Origin: Phytophthora colocasiae
Taxonomy: Eukaryota; Oomycota; Peronosporomycetes; Peronosporales; Peronosporaceae
NCBI GenBank assembly: GCA_018806915.1
Contig: JAGKQI010000101.1
Coordinates: forward strand, 124,001 to 188,000
Direction: 5' to 3'
Length of the DNA stretch: 64,000 nt
In this document: piece after piece, positions 1-9,745 of the stretch
Layout of the letters: every line of letters starts with the position of its first letter
Numbering within the stretch: position 1 is the first letter of the stretch
Program-made: the position numbers and the translations under genes
The notes under the pieces: generated by a model
What the model saw: the letters and a program-made list of their open reading frames with translations, nothing else
Told to the model about the DNA's origin: nothing
Database searches by the model: none

Positions 1-1319
1 TCCCTTTTTGCCCTTCTTCGATCGACGTCTCTTGCGTTGCTCTTCCAATCTCACACGTTTCCGGGTCAGGAAACCACGCACCACCGCTTGCATCTTCAAG
101 ACGAAGCCGAACAAATTCGCTTCACGGTTCCGACGCATTCGTTCCGCTAGATCAATCGCACGCTGCTCCTCAATCATGTTGCGGCGATCTCTATCGATAC
201 GAGTGAAGTGCATCGCGAATTTAGCGTTGGCAGCATCCAAACGGGCAAGTTCAGCCTTCTCCTGTTCGATCTCAATGTCCAACCTGTCCATATCTTCATC
301 ATAACGCTCGATGAGCTCCCGCAGTTCAGTCGCAGTGTGTTGAACATGTTTGCGCTCGTCCGTCTCCACTTGTTGACTGGCCTGTGTCACCCTCGCAATC
401 GTTCGTTGAAGCGCTTCCACCTGCTCCTGCGCGTTGGAATTCTGCGTCTCGAAGCTTGAAAGTGCCGCCTGTAAGTGCTCCTCTCGATCACGTGCAGTGG
501 GTCCTAAAATGTCATCTGCAGCACGTTTCGTATCTCGAAGTTGAGCTTCCAGACGACTTCGCTGAGTCGTGAGCTTCTCTGACATGTTTGCGCGGGACTC
601 TCGAGCTTGGGTGAGCTCGAAAGACACTTGATCACGATCGTCCTCGACCTCACGTAACCTTAACATGCTGTCGCGGATATTAAACGCCAAGCGCGCATCG
701 TGCTCGTAACTCGTGGATAAAGCTGTGTCTGTGTTGATAATCAGCTGCATCCAGGCTTCAGTGAGACGAGAAATCGCGGGAGACACACTTGTTGCACTGA
801 GTTTGCGTAGTATATCGCGTGCTGCTCGGTCTTCCTGTACATAAGTGGTTTGAAGTTAACATGATAAACGCTCCACCCAAATGAACAGGTTTACTGTACC
901 TTCAGCTCCTGCAGCAACTGATGTAAACTCTTCGGGAACAATCGAGTGGCAACAGATCCAGAAAGGGGCGATGAAGTCTCAATATGTTGCTGAAATTCCT
1001 CCTCGTCCGCATCCGAATCACCAACATCTTCAGTTTCCGGTCTGTCATTCTCTTGGGAATTTTGCAGAGCTGTGAAATGGACAAGCGCAGCTTCAACAAC
1101 CCACTGGCAACGAGTTAACTGAGAAATTGATTCGACGAATATTTAAGTGATCCATGCGAGCGATACCTGACGATGCAAAGCGTCTCGAACTGCAGGTTGA
1201 AAGTCCTTTTCATTCGGTGACTCCGTATCTGGAAGAATAGCCAGGAGCTCCAGATGATGGACTGCTTCTTCAAGCACACCTACCAGTCTTTCTCTATCGA
1301 GACGAACAGCGTACTCCAT
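1..1319 (-). CDS. DRC10: DRC10/IQCD-like dynein regulatory complex protein, 3' end cut by window edge
   Basis: Three exons on the minus strand: 1319-1167, 1118-900 and 834-1, joined through introns 1166-1119 (48 bp) and 899-835 (65 bp) with GT-AG ends and a continuous frame. The N-terminal part has a VLEEAVHHLELLAILPD segment like the DRC10 N-terminus. A long coiled coil follows (ERYDEDMDRLDIEIEQEKAE), then an IQ-like calmodulin-binding motif (MQAVVRGFLTRKRVR) and a lysine/arginine-rich tail that reaches base 1 without a stop. In the family, DRC10 belongs to the nexin-dynein regulatory complex of motile 9+2 axonemes, which fits zoospore flagella. The start at 1319 is the first ATG after the upstream gene's stop at 1391; an extra upstream exon cannot be excluded. 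The family call rests on architecture and remembered similarity; another IQ coiled-coil axonemal protein is the main alternative. Confidence 0.6.
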
Positions 1320-1390
1320 CGCTTTATGAAGAACCACTAAACTCTTTACAGTATTTTTAGTGGTCACCACCGTCCCAAACCTTCTTCATC

Positions 1391-2485
1391 TCATAGAAGT
1401 GACTTCTTCGTACTTGATCCATTCCTGCTGCTTACACTGCTATCGGCGCTGGCTTCACTAGAACTCGAACGTTCGCTTTTGTCATCAGTGTCACTTTCCT
1501 TCTCTTCTTCTTCTTCAATGTCTTCATCTTCGATTCCCAGCGCAATTTCATCCGTCACCTGTTCAATAATGCGATCAACTGCACTTTTCCCCTCCAAACC
1601 AGTATCATCAACCACAGGAGTTGTGTCACTATCCCCCTTCAGCCGTCGGAGCCTCACCACCAATTCATCTACAGGTTGTGCAGGCCCCGCTTTCTCGTTC
1701 TTCAGTGCTGCCAACCTCGCTGTCAGATCCGCTCGCTTGTCCTGTTGCACCTGATCCTTCGCACTATCCTGCTGCACTGCAAACCGACGTAGCTCCTCCA
1801 ACCTCGCACTAATATCCACAACCGGTGGGGCAATTGTCACCTCCGGTACTACCGGTGCAACTGGAGGTGTAGCAATAGGAACTGCAGATGCAGCAACCTC
1901 CTTCTCCAGTGCCCTAATAGTCCTCTGCAAGTCTCCTCTTCTTTGACTCAGTAATTCTCTGGATCTGTCATCGTTCAGCAGTTTCTCAGCCTCCCAGAAG
2001 CTCCGTTCCGCTTCCTTATAAAGATCAATAGCTGTCTCCTTACTATCGCTCTTTTGAGCCCTCTCTAGTGCCGTAAAGCCGTCGTCCAGCAGTTTTTTCC
2101 CTGGATCCACCGTCTCCTTTTCTTCTCCGTTTAAGCAGCGCAAAAGCCGCTCGAGCGTCTGTTCTACATCCACGAAAACCTCCAGCAATTGAGCTCTGGC
2201 TGCCGTTTGATATAACTGAGCGCGTCTCACGTCGTCTAGCGGCCTCACAGTCAATTGCAGCAGCTTTTTGGTCTCTTTCGCGTCTCCACTGCGCTTACAG
2301 GCGTCTCCAGAACTGGATTTGAGCACCAAATAGTCCATTTGACCCAATTGAAGTACGAGTTGGGGCTGTGGCCAGAAGGGAAGCAGTTCGCGGCGTACAG
2401 ATAGGGACTCCTGGCTGTAGCGTGGCGAGTAGAAGGTCGTTTTACGCTCTAGCAGCAGCCACGCGATGCCTTGGAAGAGCAGCAT
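1391..2485 (-). CDS. Unknown acidic protein with MIT-like helical segment
   Basis: A 364-residue ORF. I chose the ATG at 2485 (MLLFQGIAWLLLERKTTFY) rather than the 20 codons upstream, which look like AT-rich leader. Residues about 120-210 are amphipathic helices (ALERAQKSDSKETAIDLYKEAERSF...) of the kind seen in MIT/tetratricopeptide-like bundles. They are followed by an Ala/Val/Pro-rich linker, a charged helical stretch and a very acidic Ser/Glu/Asp-rich C-terminus. I do not recognise the protein. It lies only about 70 bp upstream of the DRC10-like start on the same strand, so the two genes are tightly packed. An MIT-type helical adaptor is a guess from heptad-like helices only. Confidence 0.6.
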   Translation of the reverse strand: MLLFQGIAWLLLERKTTFYSPRYSQESLSVRRELLPFWPQPQLVLQLGQMDYLVLKSSSGDACKRSGDAKETKKLLQLTVRPLDDVRRAQLYQTAARAQLLEVFVDVEQTLERLLRCLNGEEKETVDPGKKLLDDGFTALERAQKSDSKETAIDLYKEAERSFWEAEKLLNDDRSRELLSQRRGDLQRTIRALEKEVAASAVPIATPPVAPVVPEVTIAPPVVDISARLEELRRFAVQQDSAKDQVQQDKRADLTARLAALKNEKAGPAQPVDELVVRLRRLKGDSDTTPVVDDTGLEGKSAVDRIIEQVTDEIALGIEDEDIEEEEEKESDTDDKSERSSSSEASADSSVSSRNGSSTKKSLL

Positions 2486-2948
2486 GGCGTCAAAATTGAC
2501 AATAGAAATGCTGGTAATAAATCTAACGCTATAATTCTGCACCAATTACAACCCTGCCCTGGAAATGAATATGTTGGTCAGGTGTCGGTAGGTAAATGTA
2601 TTTGTTGGTGAAAGAACTTTTTCACTTTGAGCAACTTTTGTTAAGACCGCACGGTCACCGGGCAATATTCACTGTTGTGATGTTATCGTGAGAATGTAGG
2701 CAATGGTTCGGCGCGGCCTTGTTGTTAGGCTAACAGTATTCGACCTGTGTTTGGTCTTGCCGTAAGAGTAACCAAGGCTGGTGACCTTGCATTGTGGCAA
2801 TCACAACCTGGATTGCACAGATACAAAGTGTAGGAGATGGAGCTAACACCTACAGCGCTGAACAGTTAAACGCCCCCATACTTATTAATGCATTTATCAA
2901 GCAGTAGTGTGTACTTATAGCTCCACATCGGCATCACCTCACCTTTAT
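2486..2948. other. Intergenic, no gene seen
   Basis: The stretch lies between the start of the unknown acidic gene and the 3' end of the first MYB-like gene. It has no long ORF, RNA-like fold or repeat that I can identify. It should hold the promoter of the 1391-2485 gene and the terminator of the 2949-3659 gene. Confidence 0.5.
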
Positions 2949-3659
2949 CTAATCCACGACATCTCCGTCATCGAGTTCCTTAAGCTCTTCTTCGGTGACC
3001 TCCTCTTCCTCGCCGGTGTCTTCCTCCGAGAGCGCCTTTGTCAATTCGTCCAAAAAGTCGAATGGGATACTGGTTAGCCCTTCATCGTGCTGGGGGGAAG
3101 ACACTGCATGTTCCGCCCCATAAACCTGTGAGTGTGAACGAAGACCTAGCACGAACGCCACTGAATTGGACTGTGGGCCAATGCGATCAATCTGCTGCTG
3201 CTGTATCTGGCTCGACCTCTCGCAATGAATCGCAGGGGGAGAACTCGCGTCTTGCTGGCTATCGGATTTAGTTTCTAACATCCCCATTGGTAGTGATGGA
3301 GGAGGCTCGACAGATCGTAGAGCAGTGTCATACGCTGCATTGACCGATACAGTCGCGTTGTTGTCGGATACGACTCCGTCCATCAGTGAGTTAACAGCGG
3401 GATTGCTGCGCAGCCGCGAGTTCCAGCGCTTGAGCTTCTGTCGAAGTTTCTGGGCGTGTGTCATGGCCTGCCGTGTCGTTTTCGTGCCGATGTACTCCGC
3501 GATATCCGTCCACGGACCCCGTGGGAACTTGGTGAGCGCCACCCAGAAGAGCTGCTGCTCGTGGGGCGTCCAGCCCTTCTCAGTAGACTGCGAGTCTGGT
3601 AGATAATGCAGCACTTGCCGCACTGCCAGCAGGTCCTGCATGACTTGGGGAGAGATCAT
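2949..3659 (-). CDS. MYB/SANT-like transcription factor, array copy 1
   Basis: A 236-residue single-exon ORF. The N-terminal 90 residues are shared by four neighbouring genes: an MISxxVMxxLLxVRxVLxYLP leader, then a MYB/SANT-type helix-turn-helix with aromatic anchors in KGWTPHEQQLFWVAL, GPWTDIAEYIG and a third helix TRQAMTHAQKLRQKLKRW. The THAQKLRQKL helix resembles the SHAQKYF class of one-repeat MYB proteins, which bind DNA through that helix. The rest is low complexity and ends in a Glu/Asp tract (residues about 212-236) that could act as an activation domain. Nuclear action is inferred. It is the 3'-most member of the array at 2.9-7.1 kb. Confidence 0.75.
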   Translation of the reverse strand: MISPQVMQDLLAVRQVLHYLPDSQSTEKGWTPHEQQLFWVALTKFPRGPWTDIAEYIGTKTTRQAMTHAQKLRQKLKRWNSRLRSNPAVNSLMDGVVSDNNATVSVNAAYDTALRSVEPPPSLPMGMLETKSDSQQDASSPPAIHCERSSQIQQQQIDRIGPQSNSVAFVLGLRSHSQVYGAEHAVSSPQHDEGLTSIPFDFLDELTKALSEEDTGEEEEVTEEELKELDDGDVVD

Positions 3660-4267
3660 AGCTTTGGAGGCTCTTCGTCCAGCGCGAAATACCGAGTGAT
3701 CGCAGAAGTGTCAAGCAACGGTGAACTCGTGACTCGCCACCAAAGCGAACGTTTCATCGTAGCCGACTTGGATCGCACAGTACGAGTCGATCGTCTATTC
3801 TGCAGTGCATGCAGTGGGTGTTGCTTACCGATGCTGCGCCAAGTATTAAACATCAGTGCATTATGGCGTGTGTACAACCTACATGTACTGCTTTTCGAGC
3901 AGATCTTAGTCCAACCCATTTCTGGACATGTGGTCAGAAATGGGTTGAGACGCCCGTCTACATGACGAACACCGAAACGGACCCAGTCCAGCAATCCGCT
4001 AATGTCTGACGACGGCTCAGGAGCTGCTGACGCACAATATATTGAGCTTGTTTGACATTCTTCATGTGCGGGTAAAGCGTCCAGGGGTTTGACGACGATG
4101 AATTCGACGACGATCGTCCATGGACCCTGCGGATACTGTTCAAGCGCCATCCAGAATAGCTGAGACTCAGCCGTTGTCCACCCTTTGTCGGACGACGGTG
4201 TTGTCGGCAGGTATTGGAGCACCTGACGCACGGAGAGCAGATCCTTCATCACCTCTTGTGAGATCAT
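3656..4267 (-). pseudogene. MYB/SANT-like gene, array copy 2, frame-broken
   Basis: From the ATG at 4267 the protein matches its neighbours (MISQEVMKDLLSVRQVLQYLP, KGWTTAESQLFWMALEQYPQ, GPWTIVVEFI) up to the end of helix 2. It then leaves the family: the expected IGTKxxRQAMTHxQKL helix is absent. A neighbouring frame carries scattered remains (HMKNVKQAQYIVRQQL at about 4030-4080). The remaining 130 residues are unlike any paralog tail, lack the acidic end, and run to a stop overlapping the next gene's start by four bases. The likely cause is one or more indels around 4080-4100 followed by drift. It may be a genuinely truncated MYB half-domain, but loss of the recognition helix argues against DNA binding. 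Confidence 0.65.
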
Positions 4268-4342
4268 TGCTGCGAAATGTCGAATGGCGACGAAGTAGGG
4301 ACTACCAGTAGTCGCAGCGGTCAATTGGATATTTACTATCAA

Positions 4343-4638
4343 TGCGGAGGGTGACTACTGTGCTTTGCTCTCTTGTCGAGTGTGTTGACCTCTCGTTCTC
4401 CGAGCTATAAAGGAGTTAATAGCGTGCCTTGATAAGTGCGCTGTCTTGTAGTTCAGGTAGCAGTCGAGTTTACTGAGCTGGATTCCTCGACGATGTTAGC
4501 GAGAAATGTTATGACTTTACGACCACCGAAAAAGTATCCTGTAAAAAAGATACCAGAGTGATGGTCCTTCAACTTGGATCCGACATATCAACACGACACG
4601 ATTCATGGTACACAAATAATATTTACAGTTTTCTTCGA
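4343..4638. other. Intergenic between MYB copies 2 and 3
   Basis: Just under 300 bases between the ATG of the broken copy and the stop of copy 3. No ORF or structured element is apparent. Confidence 0.4.
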
Positions 4639-5361
4639 TCATTTCCTCTCCATAGCGCGATCAATCCAGAGGGCATCGACCAGTTCATCTAGCAGATTTC
4701 GTCCAGGTGCTGGTTCCTCGCAGATGGGGTATGGGACGACTCTGGCATCGCTGGACTTTAATTCGCCAAAGTTTATAGGAGGAGCTACTGCTTGTGCGGT
4801 GTTGGACTCAAACAGCATTTGCAGACTTGCAGATGCGTATCCAGAGGTCATCTGGTCTCCACCTCCTTGTATATTGCTTGTGTCACAAGTGAGTTCTCCA
4901 TTCTGACAGGGAATATTATTCCAGCCTTGAAACACATCTGTTTGTGGAGACGACGAGCTCTCGGTTAAAGTGGAACCAGAAGACATGACTGGAGCCACAG
5001 TCAGTGGATGAGACGTTGAGACTGACACGTCTACCTTTGTCATGACGGTGGGGCTTGAAGTTGTGGTCACAGCGATGCCATCCATAAGAGAACGCGCCGT
5101 TGGATTCCGACGAAGACGCTTGAACCACCGCTTGAACTTTAACCGCAACTTCTGGCCGTGCGTCATGGCCTGGCGAGTCGATTTGGTGCCAATGGACTCG
5201 GCGATGACTGTCCAGGGTCCTCTTGGGAAGCGGTCCAGAGCTGCCCAAAAGAGTTGGCGTTCGTGTGGGTTCCACCCGTTTTCAGTCGAGGGAGAAACCG
5301 GAAGGTAATGGAGTACTCGCCGCACGGACATGAGTTCGTCGTGAACTTTCTTGGAGATCAT
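4639..5361 (-). CDS. MYB/SANT-like transcription factor, array copy 3
   Basis: A 240-residue ORF. The start at 5361 (MISKKVHDELMSVRRVL) is chosen because it aligns with the paralogs; 26 more in-frame residues upstream have no counterpart. The MYB region contains NGWNPHERQLFWAALDRF, GPWTVIAESIGTKSTRQAM and THGQKLRLKFKRWFKRLRR. This recognition helix is more basic than in the other copies. The tail is Ser/Thr-rich and ends with LLDELVDALWIDRAMERK, a short amphipathic segment related to the LLDxLxDxL motif at the end of the 6340-7062 copy. It is a putative one-repeat MYB regulator, inferred nuclear. Confidence 0.75.
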   Translation of the reverse strand: MISKKVHDELMSVRRVLHYLPVSPSTENGWNPHERQLFWAALDRFPRGPWTVIAESIGTKSTRQAMTHGQKLRLKFKRWFKRLRRNPTARSLMDGIAVTTTSSPTVMTKVDVSVSTSHPLTVAPVMSSGSTLTESSSSPQTDVFQGWNNIPCQNGELTCDTSNIQGGGDQMTSGYASASLQMLFESNTAQAVAPPINFGELKSSDARVVPYPICEEPAPGRNLLDELVDALWIDRAMERK

Positions 5362-5439
5362 TGGTTGAGTTTTGCGAGGTATGCAGCGGTTTGGTAAATG
5401 TAAATGGTCGACAGTGATCTCTGTGGCAAGACTCAACAA

Positions 5440-6339
5440 GAATCCGCTTCAAAAATATTTGGCTCAAAACGGAAAACGTACATTTATGTTGCCCAAAAAA
5501 ATCCAATTTGGGTCCAGAGCAGAAGCCTAGCCTGTCAGCGCTTTCTGTTTCGACAACTCTCTTATGGATCGACGATGGTCCATCGCCCGTTTTGCCCTCG
5601 AGTGGTAACTGGAGATACATTTAGTGTAAGCCATTTGATATTTTACTTGTGGTCCCTGACGAATCGTTCAACCACCGGGATCTTGAAGTTCGAATCCATT
5701 GCACAACAGTGCTTCAAACCTCCCAACGGATGTGAGCTGTATGTAGCGTGGATGCTGATGGTTAGCACACTGTTTAGATAGGGTACGGTCGTACATGTAC
5801 ATTGGTCATTGGCCAAATTAACATTTTGATTCCCACGAACGCTCGACTCGATCTTGGTATCATTAATAGCAGGCAAAAGGGGGGGGGGAAGGGAGGACTC
5901 GAACCCCTTATATTAGGTACTTATTTCGAAGCCTGTTCGAAACAGGCGCATTGACGTCTAATAATAGCAGGCAAAAATTTTGCCTGCTATTAATGATTTA
6001 ATCAAGACGATTACGTTCAAATGAGATTACAGCAAGTGCATTAAAAAAATGATTCCTTGTTTAGGTTGTTGCTTCAAATCGACCGGACACAACATATATC
6101 TAATCGAAACATTACGGTTACTATTTCATGAGTGTTGGTCCTTCAAATCGTTTTTTTACAAGCAAAGTGCTGCTTAGTTTTTTGTTTAATGGCTTAATTT
6201 TTTTTAATGTGACCAACGGTAGTTATTCAGAGCTGGCCGAAAAGTAAAACGCAATGCACCTCGGATGCACATCCGAGCACACAAAGAGCTGCCTTGACTA
6301 CACATACATGTACAATTTCACCCACAGCTGGTCTCTCCA
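5440..6339. other. Intergenic, holds the small inverted-repeat element only
   Basis: Apart from the element at 5860-5996 this stretch is AT-rich, with homopolymer runs of A, T and G, and shows no credible ORF. Confidence 0.4.
5860..5996. repeat. Small inverted-repeat element carrying a tRNA B-box-like segment
   Basis: The left end (5860-5877) reads tcattaatagcaggcaaaa and the right end (5978-5996) is its reverse complement. An internal copy at about 5958-5977 abuts the right end and makes a long palindrome. Between the ends, the minus strand contains GGTTCGAGTCC, which fits the pol III B-box/T-arm consensus, next to a run of nine or more G on the plus strand. A complete tRNA cloverleaf is not evident. 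This fits a roughly 137-bp MITE or a SINE-derived fragment. It sits in the gap between MYB copies 3 and 4. Confidence 0.5.
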
Positions 6340-7062
6340 TCATAGCGTGCTGGGGTTTTGGTGATGGTTGTTCAACTCGTTGAGATCATCGTCTGACAGA
6401 ATGTCGAGTAGGTCGTCCAGTAGGTCTTGTGGCAGTATCTCTGGTTCGTCTGCAAAGTCTGTCACTACGACTTCTTCGGAGAAGTCGGACAACATCAACT
6501 CCACCACTCGTGTGGTACCGGCTGAGACGTTTGGACCAGTGTTTGAACACTCCATCGGTAGACTCATTCCTTCCGTATTGGTGCCACTCAAGTGGACCCC
6601 ATCCATTTCGACAATACTCACATCATCCACTACCACTCCCGAACTCAATTCGGTAAAAGCCACAGTCGGCTGAATTTCAGCCTGAAAGGCGCCGCTCACG
6701 GGTACGTCAGTAGACTCTGTGGTCCCGACAGAAATGTCTGCTGTAACCGAGAGGTCGGTACTGGTAGACACATTCACTTCGTCCATCAACATGCTTGCGG
6801 TGGGGTTGCTACGTAAACGTTCATTCCAACGTCTAAGCTTTTGGCGCAGCTTCTGACCATGAGTCATGGCTTGGCGGGCCGATTTGGTTCCGATGAACTC
6901 AGCGATTGTAGTCCAAGGGCCTTGAGGATGTTGCGCCAAAGCAACCCAGAAGAGATGCTGCTCGTGCTCCGTCCATCCCTTTTCCGACGAGGCCGATTCC
7001 GGTAGGTAGTGCAGTACTTGACGCACTGACAATAGCTCTTGCATAACCTCAGGGGAGATCAT
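6340..7062 (-). CDS. MYB/SANT-like transcription factor, array copy 4
   Basis: A 240-residue ORF with ATG at 7062 (MISPEVMQELLSVRQVLHYLP). The MYB core KGWTEHEQHLFWVALAQHPQ, GPWTTIAEFIGTKSARQAM and THGQKLRQKLRRWNERL is complete and closest to copy 1. The tail is Thr/Val/Ser-rich and turns acidic at the end (DLLDDLLDILSDDDLNEL), a plausible acidic-amphipathic activation motif. As the 5'-most gene of the array it is probably one of the functional copies. The roughly 780 bp upstream is non-coding and should hold its promoter. Confidence 0.75.
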   Translation of the reverse strand: MISPEVMQELLSVRQVLHYLPESASSEKGWTEHEQHLFWVALAQHPQGPWTTIAEFIGTKSARQAMTHGQKLRQKLRRWNERLRSNPTASMLMDEVNVSTSTDLSVTADISVGTTESTDVPVSGAFQAEIQPTVAFTELSSGVVVDDVSIVEMDGVHLSGTNTEGMSLPMECSNTGPNVSAGTTRVVELMLSDFSEEVVVTDFADEPEILPQDLLDDLLDILSDDDLNELNNHHQNPSTL

Positions 7063-7841
7063 CACGAAGGAGTTTCAAGTTTTGTTTGCGATAGTTGGCG
7101 ATTTGCCGAGTGAGTAGCTCTTGAGGTGCGAAGGACATCGCCCGTCAATGGAGGAAGCCGCCACACCGAGATGAAGCGTCCATTTGTAGACCGTCTAAAA
7201 AGTATCCATGCCAAGTACAAATTGGCCCCCCCTCCATCTGACCCCATCCCAATTAGTTTGTGTCTGAAAACGACAAAAATCCTTTTTTCGGTCCAGCATT
7301 TTGAGTAATGAGCCTGATAAAGTGCCAGTACGACAGCGCCTGTCACAATGCAGCAGTATAGTGGCTGGTCGTCAAGAAACCAAACAACAAGGCGGTGGAG
7401 GATACGGATAGTAATATCTATCGGATGTCCAAAAGTTTTCTTCGTAGTTCAACTCGCGTCTACCTACTCGCTTTTAATTAAACAGAATGAGGTACCAACC
7501 TGCACCACCATAGAGTATTTGCCACACCGGGTAGTGTCGACACAAATGTGAAACGTAGGCAGCTACGTCTGCGGTTTCACGCAAAAACGTTTTTTTTTCT
7601 CTAGTCGCCAAACATTTTTTGGCGACGTAACTCCGATTCAACATAGCCACAAGTGGATTAATACCGGTAACGCTGAAAGCAGCCATGTGACTCAATATAT
7701 TGAGTCGAAATTTTAACTGCTAAGTCTGGTTGACAACGAGCTTTACGATTCCTGAAACACACAAAAAGTTCCGTTCCAAAATACAATAATAAATCAGCCA
7801 ATCAGCGATTGATATTCATATCAAAGATGCTTTGAAGCCCA
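7063..7841. other. Divergent intergenic region
   Basis: The region lies between the MYB copy 4 start (-) and the PNGase A-like start (+), so it should contain both promoters. A CCAATCAGCGATTG motif lies about 45 bp before the plus-strand ATG. No ORF in it resembles a protein. Confidence 0.4.
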
Positions 7842-9644
7842 ATGGCATCAGTGCTTGGTCGTCTATGGGATGCCGCCGTGACATTGCTGGCAGCTCAAAG
7901 CCAATTGCAACCTTCTTCCTACAGTGTCTCGACAGTCGAGAGGGCAATTGAGGTTGGAGGTCGTCCTTACGCCAATGTGCGCGGGGTGCCATGCGTTTTA
8001 CCGCTTTTGACACATGTATTTGCCAATTCGTATTGGCACCCAGCCTCCGAGACGTTCAACTCGCCACCATGCGACGAAGACTACTCGGTTGTGTATCTTA
8101 AGTGGGCAGCCAGTTGCGACGCTGGGGTGCAGTATGATCGTATTGCAGCTGTATGGGTGAATGGCGTGGAACTGCTGCGGACGTCAACGGCCGAGCCATC
8201 ACTAGAATTTCGAGTGAACTGGGAGGTGGTAAAGGATATTTCACTCTATCGAGACATTTTCAAGGCTGGAGGGACTGTCGTAGTCGCACTGGATAATATT
8301 GTGAACTCCCTGTACACTAGCACGTTCAAAGTGGAGTTGTCGCTGGAGTTCTACCGCCCATTAGACGAGAGCAAAGAAACCAAACGCCCGGACCAAATTG
8401 TACCGGTTTCCAGCAGCAGTAAATCTTACGGGTGGTTTTCAGAGAAACCAAGTGCAGATCAAGTGCACCGAATGGTGCAGCTGCCGGATAATACTGAGGA
8501 GCTGTATCTTGAACTCTTTTTATCGCACCACCAATGTGACGAGTTCTACTACTCAAATCCACCGGACCATTTCACCACTGCTTTTGCAGAAAACTTAAGC
8601 AAACGCATCAACATAAGTCGCGAGGATATTGGCAGTTGCGGTGCCGATGGAGCTTTCCGGGAGGTTCAAGTGCTGGTTGATGATCAAGTAGTGGGCATCA
8701 TCTGGCCATTTCCACTTGTGTTCACAGGGGGATTAAGTCCGTATCTGTGGAAACCGATCGTGGGTATTGGCGCATTTGATGCACCCACATACATTGTGAA
8801 TCTTACTCCATTCCTCGGAAAGTTCCTTGGTAATAAACCGCATGCTATTGCTTTCCGCGTGGTTTATGGAGAGGCTTTCTGGTTGATCGATGGCAATTTG
8901 CTGGTGTTTCAAGATAAGGCTGCTGTTCGTCCGACTCGAGTCCACCTACTGGAAGAGCGCCTAGATCGATATGTAGAACCAGCCATGGTCACATTACCGT
9001 CGATGGTTGGTGCTGGGAATGCCAATCTAGTTGGAAACACCACTGCGTTGAACAGTGCGTTTTGGACATCGGTCGCTCGTGATCTGTACGTGAAAACTAT
9101 TGTGACAACTTCAAGTGGCAGAAAAGTTTACACACTCCAACAGCACTTTGACTTTACGAACACGCAAATGTATTCCTCCGACGGACTCGATCAGTGGTTC
9201 GAAAGCCGAACGCACGTGGAAACGAAGATGTCAGTCACGTCGCTAGCTAAGGAGGATCCGCATCAATCTGATGAACCAGCGAAGGTGCAAACTGTTTACG
9301 TCTCACATACAGAGGACTACCCTCTTGCAGGAAGTGTGAGCTATCGTCTAGGCAAGAATGGGTCGTTCGTGCTGGTGACACAATTTGCTAATTCCTTCTC
9401 AAGATCAACGACCGTGGAGGGCCTCGGCACTGGGCCGCGATTCGACTACAGACCACAGGATGTTCACACGGCATTGACAGCGTCGGCAGTGCTTGATTCG
9501 CGACATGGTGGCGGAAATGGCTCAACTCGAGCTACTTACGCATCGGCGTCGCCAACCGATGGCTGCTTTTCCCGGGTAGTTGAAGCGAAATTTGGCCACT
9601 TGACTGTCGAGAACAGCACCGCTGAATGTTACGCGTACGATTAA
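7842..9644 (+). CDS. Peptide-N4-(N-acetyl-beta-glucosaminyl)asparagine amidase A-like protein
   Basis: A 600-residue single-exon ORF. Residues about 100-125 (YDRIAAVWVNGVELLRTSTAEP) followed by the VNWEVVKDISLYRDIFKAGGTVVVALDNIVN block are the hallmark of the PNGase A family. Known members remove N-linked glycans by cleaving the bond between asparagine and the first GlcNAc and act in the secretory pathway or outside the cell. The N-terminus has a weak hydrophobic stretch (residues about 5-20) that may be a signal peptide, and there are several N-x-S/T sites. Length is close to the usual 550-650. It is convergent with the ISG12-like gene, 101 bp away. Activity in the oomycete is inferred from the family. 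Confidence 0.8.
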   Translation: MASVLGRLWDAAVTLLAAQSQLQPSSYSVSTVERAIEVGGRPYANVRGVPCVLPLLTHVFANSYWHPASETFNSPPCDEDYSVVYLKWAASCDAGVQYDRIAAVWVNGVELLRTSTAEPSLEFRVNWEVVKDISLYRDIFKAGGTVVVALDNIVNSLYTSTFKVELSLEFYRPLDESKETKRPDQIVPVSSSSKSYGWFSEKPSADQVHRMVQLPDNTEELYLELFLSHHQCDEFYYSNPPDHFTTAFAENLSKRINISREDIGSCGADGAFREVQVLVDDQVVGIIWPFPLVFTGGLSPYLWKPIVGIGAFDAPTYIVNLTPFLGKFLGNKPHAIAFRVVYGEAFWLIDGNLLVFQDKAAVRPTRVHLLEERLDRYVEPAMVTLPSMVGAGNANLVGNTTALNSAFWTSVARDLYVKTIVTTSSGRKVYTLQQHFDFTNTQMYSSDGLDQWFESRTHVETKMSVTSLAKEDPHQSDEPAKVQTVYVSHTEDYPLAGSVSYRLGKNGSFVLVTQFANSFSRSTTVEGLGTGPRFDYRPQDVHTALTASAVLDSRHGGGNGSTRATYASASPTDGCFSRVVEAKFGHLTVENSTAECYAYD

Positions 9645-9745
9645 GACAATTGAATAAATGAGGCGTGAACATCAAGGATATTTGAACGAAATCAGTCCTG
9701 TGCTACCGTGAGTTTGGTAGTTTTCAAGTTACTCTCCCCCGACGT

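Noticed and set aside
1479..1754. Ser-rich plus-strand ORF
   Set aside because: Antisense of the acidic Glu/Ser tail of the 1391-2485 gene.
5885..5960. tRNA gene on minus
   Set aside because: Only the T-arm/B-box is convincing; no acceptor stem, D-arm or plausible anticodon arm could be paired.
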